A stretch of 64,000 nucleotides of DNA. Source: Priestia flexa NBRC 15715 (lineage in GTDB: Bacteria; Bacillota; Bacilli; Bacillales; Bacillaceae_H). Location of the stretch: contig NZ_BCVD01000001.1 in NCBI RefSeq assembly GCF_001591565.1, positions 62,001-126,000 on the forward strand, given 5' to 3'. Positions 37,678 through 46,603 of the stretch are shown here, piece by piece. Every line of letters starts with the position of its first letter. Position 1 is the first letter of the stretch. The notes beneath the pieces are model-generated. The model ran no database searches, was not told the origin of the DNA, and saw only the letters and a program-made list of their open reading frames with translations. Made by a program: the position numbers and the translations under genes.

Positions 37678-38328
37678 TTACAAGCAATCTGCATCATTGC
37701 TTCTTATCATCATTAATATGCCTGTAGTAAATGAAAAAGTACCTCTTTGTGCAAGAAGTTCGTTACTTATACATAAAGTAGAGCCAAGTTCTACATAGTG
37801 GTTTGTTAGGGGATACTTAAAGCCTGTTAGCGTAAGGTTTTCAACACCGCCAGCATAAGGAACAAACGAGACGTATTTCGCTTGAGTTCTTACTTCAATT
37901 TCATGCGTTCCAGGAGAGAACAATTGAATGCTATTTTGCTTGTCAATTAGCTCTACCTTCACGTTTTCTTGCAGGCTTTTATACAGAAGCTGAATGGCTC
38001 CAAACGTATGATCAATTCTACCGCCCGTAGCTCCAAAAACCCGAATGTACGCAGGTTTTTTAGACACAGCCCACTCAACCGCAAGCTCTAAATCCGTTGC
38101 ATCTTTTTCAGAAGGATAAACATGTAAATCTTGCAGCCGATCCTGAATAGCCTTCAGCTGCTCTTCATTGATGGAGTCAAAGTCTCCAAACGCTTCATCA
38201 GGAATAATCCCCTGCTCAAGAAGAGTGAACACACCGCGATCTACACCTATCCACTTATCACATGCCTTCCACTTGTGAAGTTCCGGCACATAATTATCCG
38301 GACCTCCTGCCAAAATATGAATAATAAT
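37678..38328 (-). CDS. thiN: Thiamine pyrophosphokinase ThiN, apparent ATT start
   Basis: The 216-aa enzyme transfers pyrophosphate from ATP to thiamine, giving thiamine diphosphate. Motifs: AGGPDNYVPE at the N-terminus, GVDRGVFTLLEQGIIPDEAFGDFDS, EKDATDLELAVEW and GATGGRIDHTFGAIQLL, as in B. subtilis YloS. No ATG, GTG or correctly placed TTG precedes the AGGP motif. The ATT at 38326-38328 has AAAGGGTGG 6 nt upstream and aligns exactly with the start Met of the B. subtilis protein, so I place the start there. The alternative TTG (38313) is 20 nt from the ribosome site. Confidence 0.85.
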   Translation of the reverse strand: MIIHILAGGPDNYVPELHKWKACDKWIGVDRGVFTLLEQGIIPDEAFGDFDSINEEQLKAIQDRLQDLHVYPSEKDATDLELAVEWAVSKKPAYIRVFGATGGRIDHTFGAIQLLYKSLQENVKVELIDKQNSIQLFSPGTHEIEVRTQAKYVSFVPYAGGVENLTLTGFKYPLTNHYVELGSTLCISNELLAQRGTFSFTTGILMMIRSNDADCL

Positions 38329-38360
38329 GATAAGCCACCCTTTCTATTTATGAATTATTT

Positions 38361-38410
38361 AAAAAAGTTGCCAAGGAAAAGCAGATTTCACTCCTCCTTT
38401 GACAACTTTT
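38361..38410 (-). terminator. Probable terminator between rpe and thiN
   Basis: Outer arms AAAAGTTG/CAACTTTT plus further pairs with small mismatches (38361-38375 with 38395-38410) enclose about 18 nt; six U follow on the minus strand. Its position just after rpe suggests termination or attenuation before thiN. Confidence 0.65.
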
Positions 38411-38419
38411 GTAGACTCT

Positions 38420-39070
38420 TTATATAGTTGAACGAATTCGATCAATTGCCGCTGCGCGGTCTTCTTGATCATAAATAGCTGAGCCAGCTACTAAAACGTT
38501 TGCTCCAGCTTCTACGCATTTTTTTGCTGTTTCTTCGTTTACTCCACCATCTACTTCCACTTCAATAGATAGCTGACGAATTTCAATAAGCTGCGAGATT
38601 TGTTCAATTTTCGGTAGTACGCTATTAATAAACTTTTGGCCTCCAAAACCTGGATTAACCGTCATTAATAAAATTAGGTCGATGTCTTCTAACACGTGCT
38701 TTACAACATCAATTGGAGTAGCTGGATTTAACGCAATTCCAACTTTCATACCATGTTCTTTAATCAATTGAATTGTACGATGTAAATGCGTACAAGCTTC
38801 TGCATGCACAGTTAAAATATCAGCACCTGCTTTTGCAAACATCGGAATATACGCATCAGGGTTACCAATCATTAAGTGAACATCTAGCGGAAGAGATGTA
38901 ATTGGACGAATTGCTTCTACAATTAAAGGACCAATTGTAATGTTAGGAACAAAATGGCCATCCATTACATCCACATGAATATAATCAGCTCCACCAGCTT
39001 CTACTTCACGAATTTCTTCTCCTAATTTAGAAAAATTAGCTGATAAGATGGAAGGTGCAATTTTTGTCAT
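38420..39070 (-). CDS. rpe: Ribulose-phosphate 3-epimerase
   Basis: This 216-aa TIM-barrel enzyme of the pentose phosphate pathway interconverts ribulose-5-P and xylulose-5-P. Metal and substrate motifs are visible: [49 protein letters not shown] and VDGGVN. It starts 2 nt after the rsgA stop codon, consistent with one transcript rsgA-rpe, the normal Bacillus arrangement. Confidence 0.98.
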   Translation of the reverse strand: MTKIAPSILSANFSKLGEEIREVEAGGADYIHVDVMDGHFVPNITIGPLIVEAIRPITSLPLDVHLMIGNPDAYIPMFAKAGADILTVHAEACTHLHRTIQLIKEHGMKVGIALNPATPIDVVKHVLEDIDLILLMTVNPGFGGQKFINSVLPKIEQISQLIEIRQLSIEVEVDGGVNEETAKKCVEAGANVLVAGSAIYDQEDRAAAIDRIRSTI

Positions 39071-39072
39071 GT

Positions 39073-39954
39073 TTAATACCTCGGCTTTCTTTGCTTGATT
39101 TCTTCAACAAACTGCAAATAATGCTCATAACGGTAAGCAGGAATTGCTTGGTTCTCCACTGCCTGCTTAACTGCACATTTTGGTTCTTTCACATGCAGAC
39201 ATCCTCTGAACTTACAGTCTTCACTTAAGCGAGACATTTCTGGAAAGCAGTGAGAAAGTTCTTCTACCTCTAGAGTTAGAAACTCCAAGGAGCTAAAGCC
39301 CGGTGTATCTGCTACGAGTCCTTCACCAAATGAAATAAGCTCTACATGTCTGGTTGTATGCTTTCCTCGCCCTAGAGATGTTGAAATATCATTTGTCTTC
39401 AGCTCTAACTCAGGCTTCAAAACGTTTAGTAACGAAGATTTACCAACTCCTGATTGTCCTGCAATGACCGTTATTTGATTTTCAAACAGCGGCTTAATTT
39501 CTGCAATACCACTTTCCATTACGGTTGATGTTAAAATTACCTCATATCCTATTTTACGATAATCTTCGGCATATTGCTCAATTAATTGTTTTTGTTTCTC
39601 TGACAACAAATCAACTTTTGAAATACAAATAACCGGCTGAATATCATTTGACTCTACCAAAGCTAAAAAGCGATCCAAAAGCACCGTACTAAAATCAGGC
39701 TCGATAGCTGAAAATACTAACAACGCTTGATCAACGTTTGAGATTGGCGGTCGCACTAACTCATTTTTACGTTCTTTAATTTCAAGTATATACCCTTCAA
39801 GCTCATTATCAGCTTGAAATACTACTTCATCGCCTACTAATGGAGTGACTTTCTTCTTTCGAAACACTCCTCTTCCGCGACACTGGGTTACTTGTCCATC
39901 ATGAAGAACATAATAAAATCCACTTAAGGATTTAATAATTCTTCCTTCTGGCAT
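39073..39954 (-). CDS. rsgA: Ribosome small-subunit GTPase RsgA (CpgA)
   Basis: This 293-aa circularly permuted GTPase checks late 30S maturation and, in Bacillus (CpgA), also influences cell shape and detoxifies 4-phosphoerythronate. The N-terminal OB domain runs to about residue 65; the G domain has CISKVDLL (G4) before [12 protein letters not shown] (G1) and DTPGFSSLE (G3). The C-terminal zinc knuckle is [16 protein letters not shown]. It is adjacent to prkC, whose product is known to phosphorylate CpgA in B. subtilis. Confidence 0.98.
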   Translation of the reverse strand: MPEGRIIKSLSGFYYVLHDGQVTQCRGRGVFRKKKVTPLVGDEVVFQADNELEGYILEIKERKNELVRPPISNVDQALLVFSAIEPDFSTVLLDRFLALVESNDIQPVICISKVDLLSEKQKQLIEQYAEDYRKIGYEVILTSTVMESGIAEIKPLFENQITVIAGQSGVGKSSLLNVLKPELELKTNDISTSLGRGKHTTRHVELISFGEGLVADTPGFSSLEFLTLEVEELSHCFPEMSRLSEDCKFRGCLHVKEPKCAVKQAVENQAIPAYRYEHYLQFVEEIKQRKPRY

Positions 39955-39967
39955 AACCTCACTCCTA

Positions 39968-41938
39968 TCATTCTTCTGGATATTCTACAGCTTTTTCTTC
40001 AATTACTTGACCATCTCGAACTACTTTGTACTTGGCTGGCTCGCCTTCTTTCACTAACACATCGAATGATTCAGTAACCGTTTCTGTAATTGTTAGTTCT
40101 TTAATAGGCACAGACATTGTATTATCTGCATCTTCTACGTAAATCTCTACTTTTTGCTCAGGATTTTCTCCTTCACTTTTCTTTTCCTCATAGGGAATTG
40201 TTACTTGTACATTGACAGTTTGAGGAGGTACTTCTTTCTTCCCTAAGGAAACTTTAAACGTTAGCTTATCACCTTTTTTAATAACCGAACCAGCTTTCGG
40301 GGTTTGAGAAATAACCAAACCTTTTTCAACAGTATCAGAATATTCGTTTTCTACTGCAATTTCAAATTCTTCTTCTGCTACATAATCTCGAACGCTTTTT
40401 TCCGTCCATCCTGAGAAATCCTTCACTTTAATTTCCGGAGGTCCTTTGCTTATCCATAACGTAACGGCCGTGCTTTCTGGAACAACCTCTTCACTTTCTT
40501 TTGGACTTTGATCTAATATTGTTCCTTTGGGCTCCTCACTGTCGATTTCAATTGTTCGCACTTCACGATAATTCTGACTTTCAAGCAGCTTTTGAACTTC
40601 ACTTACATCTCGGCCATTAAAGCGATCAAACGCTACTTTTGCTTTCCCAGTACTTCGATAGATAATAACAGCTGTACCTTCTTTTACCACATTTCCCGCT
40701 TTAGGTGATGTTTTAACCACATCTCCTTCTTGTACTTCGTCATCAGCTATATCCTTTGGATCTTTCACATTAAACCCTAATGATACAAGCTCAGTCACGG
40801 CTGACTCATAGTCTTCATTATGTAAATCAGGCACCGTAATATCCTTAGGCAATAGTAAAGAAGGAATAAAAGTCACAGCAGCGACGCTCGCTGCCGCTAA
40901 CAATAAAAAAATGAGCGCAAGCGTTAAAATAACTTTACTTTTCTTTCTAGGCTTTTTCTTAGATTCTACTTCATTTTGATGTGTATTAGAAGGTTTACGA
41001 ACAGCCGTCTTTTCCAATTCATGACCATACGGCTCATCTTTTATAATTGGAATTGCTTTTGTTACTTCATCATCATCTGGTACAATAAACTTTTGTTCAT
41101 TGTGTCGAGTGGGATGAATAGCAGAGCGTAAATCTTCTTCAAATTCTTCTACCGTATTATAGCGATAAAAAGGGTCTTTTGTTGTTGCTTTCAATACAAC
41201 GTTTTCTACGCTTTGTGGGATAGAAGGATTCCATTTCCTTGGTGAGGGTGTTTCCGTTTGTAAGTGCTTTAGTGCAATGGAAACAGCAGACTCTCCCGAG
41301 AATGGTACTCGCCCAGTTAACAATTCAAATAAAACAACGCCTAATGAATAAATATCGGACTTTTTATTCGCTAGACCTCCTCTTGCTTGTTCTGGAGATA
41401 GATAATGAACAGACCCTAATACAGAGTTTGTATGTGTAATAGTTGTTGAGCTTAAAGCCACGGCAATTCCAAAGTCCGTTACTTTTGCCGTATCATCATG
41501 GTCAATTAGAATATTTTGTGGTTTAATATCTCGGTGAATAATTCCATATTGATGAGCATGAGCAATTGCGGATGTAATTTGAGTCATAATATGTATCGCT
41601 TTCTCTAAAGATAACGGTGACTCTTGTAAAATATATTGCTTTAAGGTCATTCCAGGGACATATTCCATTACAATATAGTAGATGTCCTCTTCTTCTCCAA
41701 CATCATAAATACTCACAATATTTGGATGAGCAATGCTTGTTGCAGATTGTGCCTCACGGTGGAAACGCTTAATAAAAGCATCGTCATTAGCAAAATCTAG
41801 CCGCAGAACTTTAATTGCCACGTCGCGATCTAAAATCATATCACGTGCTAAATAAACGTTGGCCATGCCACCTCCACCAATGACATGTAGAATTTTATAA
41901 CGGTCGTTTAGCCGTCTCCCGATTAGCAACGTTCTCAC
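39968..41938 (-). CDS. prkC: Membrane Ser/Thr protein kinase PrkC with three PASTA repeats
   Basis: The 656-aa kinase has a cytoplasmic Hanks-type domain (about 10-275; IGGGGMANVYLARD, HRDIKPQNILID, DFGIAVAL), a basic juxtamembrane part, a transmembrane helix near 335-360 (VILTLALIFLLLAAASVAAV), then three extracellular PASTA repeats (about 365-570) that sense muropeptides, and a C-terminal Ig-like segment. It governs spore germination and growth state. The GTG start at 41938 overlaps the prpC stop codon; a TTG three codons later is an alternative that would give MLIGRRL as in B. subtilis. Confidence 0.97.
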   Translation of the reverse strand: MRTLLIGRRLNDRYKILHVIGGGGMANVYLARDMILDRDVAIKVLRLDFANDDAFIKRFHREAQSATSIAHPNIVSIYDVGEEEDIYYIVMEYVPGMTLKQYILQESPLSLEKAIHIMTQITSAIAHAHQYGIIHRDIKPQNILIDHDDTAKVTDFGIAVALSSTTITHTNSVLGSVHYLSPEQARGGLANKKSDIYSLGVVLFELLTGRVPFSGESAVSIALKHLQTETPSPRKWNPSIPQSVENVVLKATTKDPFYRYNTVEEFEEDLRSAIHPTRHNEQKFIVPDDDEVTKAIPIIKDEPYGHELEKTAVRKPSNTHQNEVESKKKPRKKSKVILTLALIFLLLAAASVAAVTFIPSLLLPKDITVPDLHNEDYESAVTELVSLGFNVKDPKDIADDEVQEGDVVKTSPKAGNVVKEGTAVIIYRSTGKAKVAFDRFNGRDVSEVQKLLESQNYREVRTIEIDSEEPKGTILDQSPKESEEVVPESTAVTLWISKGPPEIKVKDFSGWTEKSVRDYVAEEEFEIAVENEYSDTVEKGLVISQTPKAGSVIKKGDKLTFKVSLGKKEVPPQTVNVQVTIPYEEKKSEGENPEQKVEIYVEDADNTMSVPIKELTITETVTESFDVLVKEGEPAKYKVVRDGQVIEEKAVEYPEE

Positions 41939-42678
41939 CCACTTTCAGATGTAAAGTCCACAATTGCTAGTGTAATATTATCTTCTCCACCTAATTCATT
42001 AGCTAATGTAATTAAGTATGTACCTGTTTCGTTTAGGGACGTTCCAGGTTGTAAAATGTCTTGGAGCTTCTCTTCGCTTATTTTATTGGAAAGTCCATCT
42101 GAACACAATAATAATAAATCTGTTGATTCAACTTCAACTGTTTTTACATCAAGATCTACTTTTTCTTCAGTACCTAATGCACGTAATAAAATATTTTTGC
42201 GAGGATGATGTTCCGCATCTTCTCGTGAAATTTGACCGTTTTTCACCAGCTCATTGACAAGGGAATGGTCTTCTGTAATTTGCCTAAAACCATCTTCACT
42301 GAATAAATAGCCCCGGCTATCTCCAATATTACCAATTGTACAAAATTCGGATGTGCAAATAGCTAATACGATGGTTGTGCCCATTCCTTTACATTCTTCA
42401 TGTTCACTTGCATGTTGATGAATAGCTTCATTTACATTCATCACTTGTTCACGTATCCAAATAGTAGCATCATTCGGTTCATTTATAACTGGGCTACTCG
42501 TCCAGACGTCTTGCAATTTTTGAACTGCCATCGCGCTGGCTACATCTCCAGCGCGATGACCTCCCATACCATCTGCTACAATTGCAAGCACCTGGCCATG
42601 AGCATTCAAAAATACCCCTCCGTTATCTTCATTGTGTTGACGTATTCTCCCTCGGTCTGTCATAAAGACAGTTTCCAT
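41935..42678 (-). CDS. prpC: PP2C-type protein phosphatase PrpC
   Basis: The 247-aa manganese-dependent phosphatase reverses PrkC phosphorylation. Metal-binding motifs: TDRGRIRQHNEDN, VADGMGGHRAGDVAS, GDSRGYLF, LLLCSDGLSNKI and GGEDNITLAIVDF. The ATG at 42678 follows GAGGTGAT and lies 4 nt after the rlmN stop codon. Its end overlaps prkC by 4 nt, coupling kinase and phosphatase synthesis. Confidence 0.97.
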   Translation of the reverse strand: METVFMTDRGRIRQHNEDNGGVFLNAHGQVLAIVADGMGGHRAGDVASAMAVQKLQDVWTSSPVINEPNDATIWIREQVMNVNEAIHQHASEHEECKGMGTTIVLAICTSEFCTIGNIGDSRGYLFSEDGFRQITEDHSLVNELVKNGQISREDAEHHPRKNILLRALGTEEKVDLDVKTVEVESTDLLLLCSDGLSNKISEEKLQDILQPGTSLNETGTYLITLANELGGEDNITLAIVDFTSESG

Positions 42679-42682
42679 ACAA

Positions 42683-43777
42683 TCACCTCGTCTCTTCTTT
42701 ACGCTCCTTCGCACGCAATTGACCACAAGCTGCATCAATATCATGACCTTGCTCACGGCGAATTGTTACGTTAACACCATGTTTTTTCAACGTACTTTCA
42801 AATTCAAAAATTTGTTCACGCGGTGTACGAACGTAATCACGCTCTGGAACATAGTTCACAGGAATTAAATTCACGTGACATTTAATGTTTTTAATAAGCG
42901 CTGCTAACTCTTCAGCATGTTCTACCTGGTCATTTACTCCACCAAACAAACCATATTCAAAACTGATACGACGACCTGTTTTGTCCGTATAGTATTTAAT
43001 TGCTTCCATTAAATCAGGTAGCTTGTACGCACGGTTAATAGGCATCAATTTCGAACGAATATCGTTGTTTGGTGCGTGTAGTGAAATGGCAAAATTAATT
43101 TGCATTTGCTCATCAGCAAATTTATAGATTTTAGGGATGATTCCACTTGTTGATACCGTAATATGACGCGCACCAATATTAAGACCGTTATCGTGATTAA
43201 TAATTTTTAAGAAGCCCATCATTTGATCGTAGTTATCAAACGGTTCACCAATACCCATAATTACGACATGACTTACGCGTTCTCCTTGTTCATCAAGCGC
43301 TTTTTGTACTTTCACTACTTGAGCAACAATTTCACCAGCTTCTAAGTTACGCTTTAATCCACCAAGCGTAGAGGCACAGAACGTACAGCCAATGCGACAG
43401 CCAACTTGTGTTGTTACACAGATTGAGTTTCCGTACTCGTGGCGCATAAGCACTGTTTCAATTGTATAACCATCGTGAAGCTCAAATAAAAATTTCATTG
43501 TTCCATCTGCAGAGGTTTGTTGAACAGCTGTTTTTAACGTAGTTAAAACAAACGCTTCATTTAACTTATCACGCAGTCCTTTTGACAAATTTGACATATC
43601 GTCAAATTCAGTTACACGCTTTACATATAGCCAGTCAAAAATCTGTTTCCCACGGAATTTTTTCTCTCCCTGAGATACTAACCATGCTTCTAACTCATGT
43701 AGTTGTAATGAGTAAATTGACGGTTTTTTATTTTCCACTTTTGTATCTTTCGTTCTTTTACTAACAGTTCCTTCCAT
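42683..43777 (-). CDS. rlmN: Dual-specificity rRNA/tRNA methyltransferase RlmN
   Basis: This 364-aa radical SAM enzyme makes 2-methyladenosine at A2503 of 23S rRNA and A37 of some tRNAs. The [4Fe-4S]/SAM cysteines are in [23 protein letters not shown] binds SAM, and the methyl-carrying cysteine pair member is in [11 protein letters not shown] at the C-terminus. The start at 43777 is set by GAAGGTG and lies next to the rsmB stop codon. Genes rsmB-rlmN-prpC-prkC follow each other without room for promoters. Confidence 0.97.
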   Translation of the reverse strand: MEGTVSKRTKDTKVENKKPSIYSLQLHELEAWLVSQGEKKFRGKQIFDWLYVKRVTEFDDMSNLSKGLRDKLNEAFVLTTLKTAVQQTSADGTMKFLFELHDGYTIETVLMRHEYGNSICVTTQVGCRIGCTFCASTLGGLKRNLEAGEIVAQVVKVQKALDEQGERVSHVVIMGIGEPFDNYDQMMGFLKIINHDNGLNIGARHITVSTSGIIPKIYKFADEQMQINFAISLHAPNNDIRSKLMPINRAYKLPDLMEAIKYYTDKTGRRISFEYGLFGGVNDQVEHAEELAALIKNIKCHVNLIPVNYVPERDYVRTPREQIFEFESTLKKHGVNVTIRREQGHDIDAACGQLRAKERKEETR

Positions 43778-43779
43778 TT

Positions 43780-45120
43780 TTACACCTTCTTTTGTAAACA
43801 CGCAATATAAAACCCATCGCTTTCCTCGCTTGGAAGCAGTTGAATTTGTCCATGTTTAACGTTTTGTTTAAGCTTTTCTGGCATGCGTTCTGCCAAGGTA
43901 GAGTCTACCATAAATTCTGCATGATTATCGAGAAATGCATCCACTACATCTCCATTTTCATCACGATCAATCGTACATGTACTGTATACAAGCGTCCCAC
44001 CCTTTTTTAAAAGTGGCGCAACAGCTGATAAAATATCAAGCTGGATTTTTGCCAATTGCTGAACGTCACGCTCGGTCTTAACATACTTTAAATCCGGCTT
44101 TCTTCGCATAACCCCGAATCCTGAGCACGGAGCATCGACTAAAATGCGATCAAACGTTTCCGCTTCAAAGCGCTCTGCCACCTTACGACTATCTTGCACC
44201 GTTGGTGAAACATTCGTAAGCTGCAAGCGCTCTGCTTGCTCAGAAATTAACTTGACTTTATGATCATGAATATCTAAAGAAATGACTTGTCCCGTATTGT
44301 TAAGCTTTTCACCGATATGAGTTGATTTCCCACCTGGTGCTGCACAGCTATCTAATATCATTTCTCCTTGTTCGACACCAAGAGCATGAGCGACAAGCAT
44401 TGAACTTTCGTCCTGTACAGTAAACATCCCTTTTCTAAATGCATCTGTATATGCAGCATTTCCTTTTTGAACTTCTAAAGCTTCCTCAACAAGCTCACCG
44501 CTTTCTACAGAAATACCTTCTTCTTTAAGCTGAGCAACTACTTCAGAAACAGTGAACCTCGCTGTGTTTACGCGAAGCGTTTGCTTAGGGGACATTAGAT
44601 TAGCTAAACAAATTTCACGCGTTTTGTCCAATCCATATTGTTCCACCCATCGTTTTACCAACCATAAAGGATGACTCGTTTCTACCGATAAGCGCTCGAT
44701 AGGATCTTTAATCTCTTCTACGCTTGGAACTCCGTTTCGTTGCACATTACGTAAAACACCATTCACCATCGAAGCAATTCCTTTATGGCCACGCTTCTTA
44801 GCAATTTCTACTGCTTCATGAATAACTGCGCGATCAGGTACACGATCTAAGTGCAGCATCTGATAAAGAGACAAACGAAGCAATACTTTGACCCAAGGCT
44901 GAAGCTTTTTGGCTTTCGCTAAAAATGGAGCCAAACTATAGTCTAGCGTATCTCTTCTTTGAATTGTACCATATACAATCTCTGTTAAGAGACCGGCATC
45001 TTTCCCTTGAACACCGTACTTTTGAATACTTTTATTTAACAACAAGTTACTGAAAGCCTGATTTTTTTCAATCGAAAGTAAAATATCAAGCGCGATATCA
45101 CGAACGTTATATTTACTCAT
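43780..45120 (-). CDS. rsmB: 16S rRNA (cytosine-967-C5) methyltransferase RsmB
   Basis: The 446-aa enzyme has an N-terminal NusB-like RNA-binding domain (about 1-135; [20 protein letters not shown]) and a C-terminal Rossmann methyltransferase. SAM motif I is [17 protein letters not shown]; the two catalytic cysteines are in [15 protein letters not shown] and [13 protein letters not shown]. It overlaps fmt by 8 nt with TTAGGAG inside fmt as ribosome site. Confidence 0.97.
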   Translation of the reverse strand: MSKYNVRDIALDILLSIEKNQAFSNLLLNKSIQKYGVQGKDAGLLTEIVYGTIQRRDTLDYSLAPFLAKAKKLQPWVKVLLRLSLYQMLHLDRVPDRAVIHEAVEIAKKRGHKGIASMVNGVLRNVQRNGVPSVEEIKDPIERLSVETSHPLWLVKRWVEQYGLDKTREICLANLMSPKQTLRVNTARFTVSEVVAQLKEEGISVESGELVEEALEVQKGNAAYTDAFRKGMFTVQDESSMLVAHALGVEQGEMILDSCAAPGGKSTHIGEKLNNTGQVISLDIHDHKVKLISEQAERLQLTNVSPTVQDSRKVAERFEAETFDRILVDAPCSGFGVMRRKPDLKYVKTERDVQQLAKIQLDILSAVAPLLKKGGTLVYSTCTIDRDENGDVVDAFLDNHAEFMVDSTLAERMPEKLKQNVKHGQIQLLPSEESDGFYIACLQKKV

Positions 45121-46051
45121 TATGAGCTCCTAACACAGCTCCTACTTCAATGCCATTCCCGCGTAAGAACTGCGCGGCTTCCATTCTCTTTTTCCCAGAT
45201 GGTTGAAGCTCTGTAATTTTAATTCCTGTACGGTTTCCTGTCGCCACGATAAATCCATCTTTTTCAAGGGATACTACCTTCCCCGGATCTCCTTCTGCAG
45301 CAACTTTTTCTCCCCACCAAACTTTCATCACTTGACCATCTAGCGTCGTATACGCCACTGGCCAAGGGTGAAGACCGCGGATGTGGTTATAAATTTCCTC
45401 ACCGCTTCGCGTCCAATCAATTTTTTCTTGTTCGCGCTTTATGTTAAACGCAAATGTGGCTTCATCTTCGTTCTGCTTTATTGGCGTTAGATTACCTGAT
45501 ACGAGGGCTGGAATAGTTTCAGATAATAATTTAGCTCCCGCTTCGCTTAGTTTATCGTGCAGTGTTCCAACATGGTCTTTTTCTTCAATAGGCACTTCGA
45601 CTTTCGTCAAAATATCACCGGCATCTAGCTTTTCGACCATATACATAATCGTTACGCCAGTTTTGGGCTTCCCTTGTAAAATAGAATAATGAATCGGTGC
45701 TCCTCCTCTAAGCTCAGGCAGCAACGATGCATGGACATTAATACAGCCATATTTCGGCGCTTCTAAAATTGGTGTTGGTAAAATTTGTCCAAACGCTGCC
45801 GTTACAATTAAGTCAGGGTTATATGCCAATACTTCACTGTACGCTTCTTCTAAACGAATTTTTTCTGGTTGCAGCACTGGAATGCCATGCTTTTGTGCCT
45901 CTACTTTCACTGGTGGTGGAGTCATAACTCTTTTTCTTCCTTTTGGACGATCAGGCTGTGTTACAACGGCCACTACTTCATATCCATCTTTAATTAAAGT
46001 CTGCAATACCGGTACGGAAAAATCCGGTGTTCCCATAAACACAACTTTCAT
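45113..46051 (-). CDS. fmt: Methionyl-tRNA formyltransferase
   Basis: The 312-aa enzyme formylates initiator Met-tRNA with 10-formyl-THF. Motifs: [35 protein letters not shown] (catalytic Asn-His-Asp region) and [11 protein letters not shown]. The C-terminal tRNA-binding OB domain is present. It is directly after def (9-nt gap), so the enzymes that add and remove the formyl group are coexpressed. Confidence 0.98.
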   Translation of the reverse strand: MKVVFMGTPDFSVPVLQTLIKDGYEVVAVVTQPDRPKGRKRVMTPPPVKVEAQKHGIPVLQPEKIRLEEAYSEVLAYNPDLIVTAAFGQILPTPILEAPKYGCINVHASLLPELRGGAPIHYSILQGKPKTGVTIMYMVEKLDAGDILTKVEVPIEEKDHVGTLHDKLSEAGAKLLSETIPALVSGNLTPIKQNEDEATFAFNIKREQEKIDWTRSGEEIYNHIRGLHPWPVAYTTLDGQVMKVWWGEKVAAEGDPGKVVSLEKDGFIVATGNRTGIKITELQPSGKKRMEAAQFLRGNGIEVGAVLGAHNE

Positions 46052-46060
46052 TTTAAATTC

Positions 46061-46534
46061 CTACCCTTCTAGTTCTCCATCTTCATAATAACGCGATACT
46101 TTCTCAGTAAAAAGTACCCCGTGTAAATGGTCAATTTCATGCTGAATGGCACGAGCTAAAAAACCCTTTGCTTCCATTACAAATACTTTTCCACGACGAT
46201 TATGTGCTCGTACTTTCACATAATCAGCGCGAGTTACGTCACCAAAAAGGCCCGGAAAACTTAAGCAGCCTTCAGGACCAGTTTGTTGACCATGCTTTTC
46301 AAGAATGACTGGGTTAACCAATTCAATTTTTCCGTGTCGATCTCCTATATCAACCACTGCTACTTGCTGTAATACACCAACCTGTGGAGCAGCAAGTCCT
46401 ACTCCATCTGCTTCAAGCATTAAATCATACATGCCATTGATTAACTTAGCTAATTTATTATCAAACACTGTGACAGGTTCACATTTTGTCTCTAATACTT
46501 CATCGGGATGGTAAACTAGCTTTAATTTAGCCAA
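46061..46534 (-). CDS. def: Peptide deformylase
   Basis: This 157-aa metalloenzyme removes the formyl group from nascent proteins. The three family motifs are visible: GVGLAAPQVG, EGCLSFPG (Cys ligand) and the HEIDHLHG zinc site (QHEIDHLHGVLF). The start is TTG, well supported by AAGGAGGGAG just upstream and by the N-terminus MAKLKLVYHPDEVLE. It follows priA after 69 nt without a clear promoter. Confidence 0.97.
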   Translation of the reverse strand: MAKLKLVYHPDEVLETKCEPVTVFDNKLAKLINGMYDLMLEADGVGLAAPQVGVLQQVAVVDIGDRHGKIELVNPVILEKHGQQTGPEGCLSFPGLFGDVTRADYVKVRAHNRRGKVFVMEAKGFLARAIQHEIDHLHGVLFTEKVSRYYEDGELEG

Positions 46535-46603
46535 ATTACTCCCTCCTTCAACTCTTTCTATTTATATCCAAAACTGCAGTCATTTAACGTTTTAGTTGTC
46601 GAT

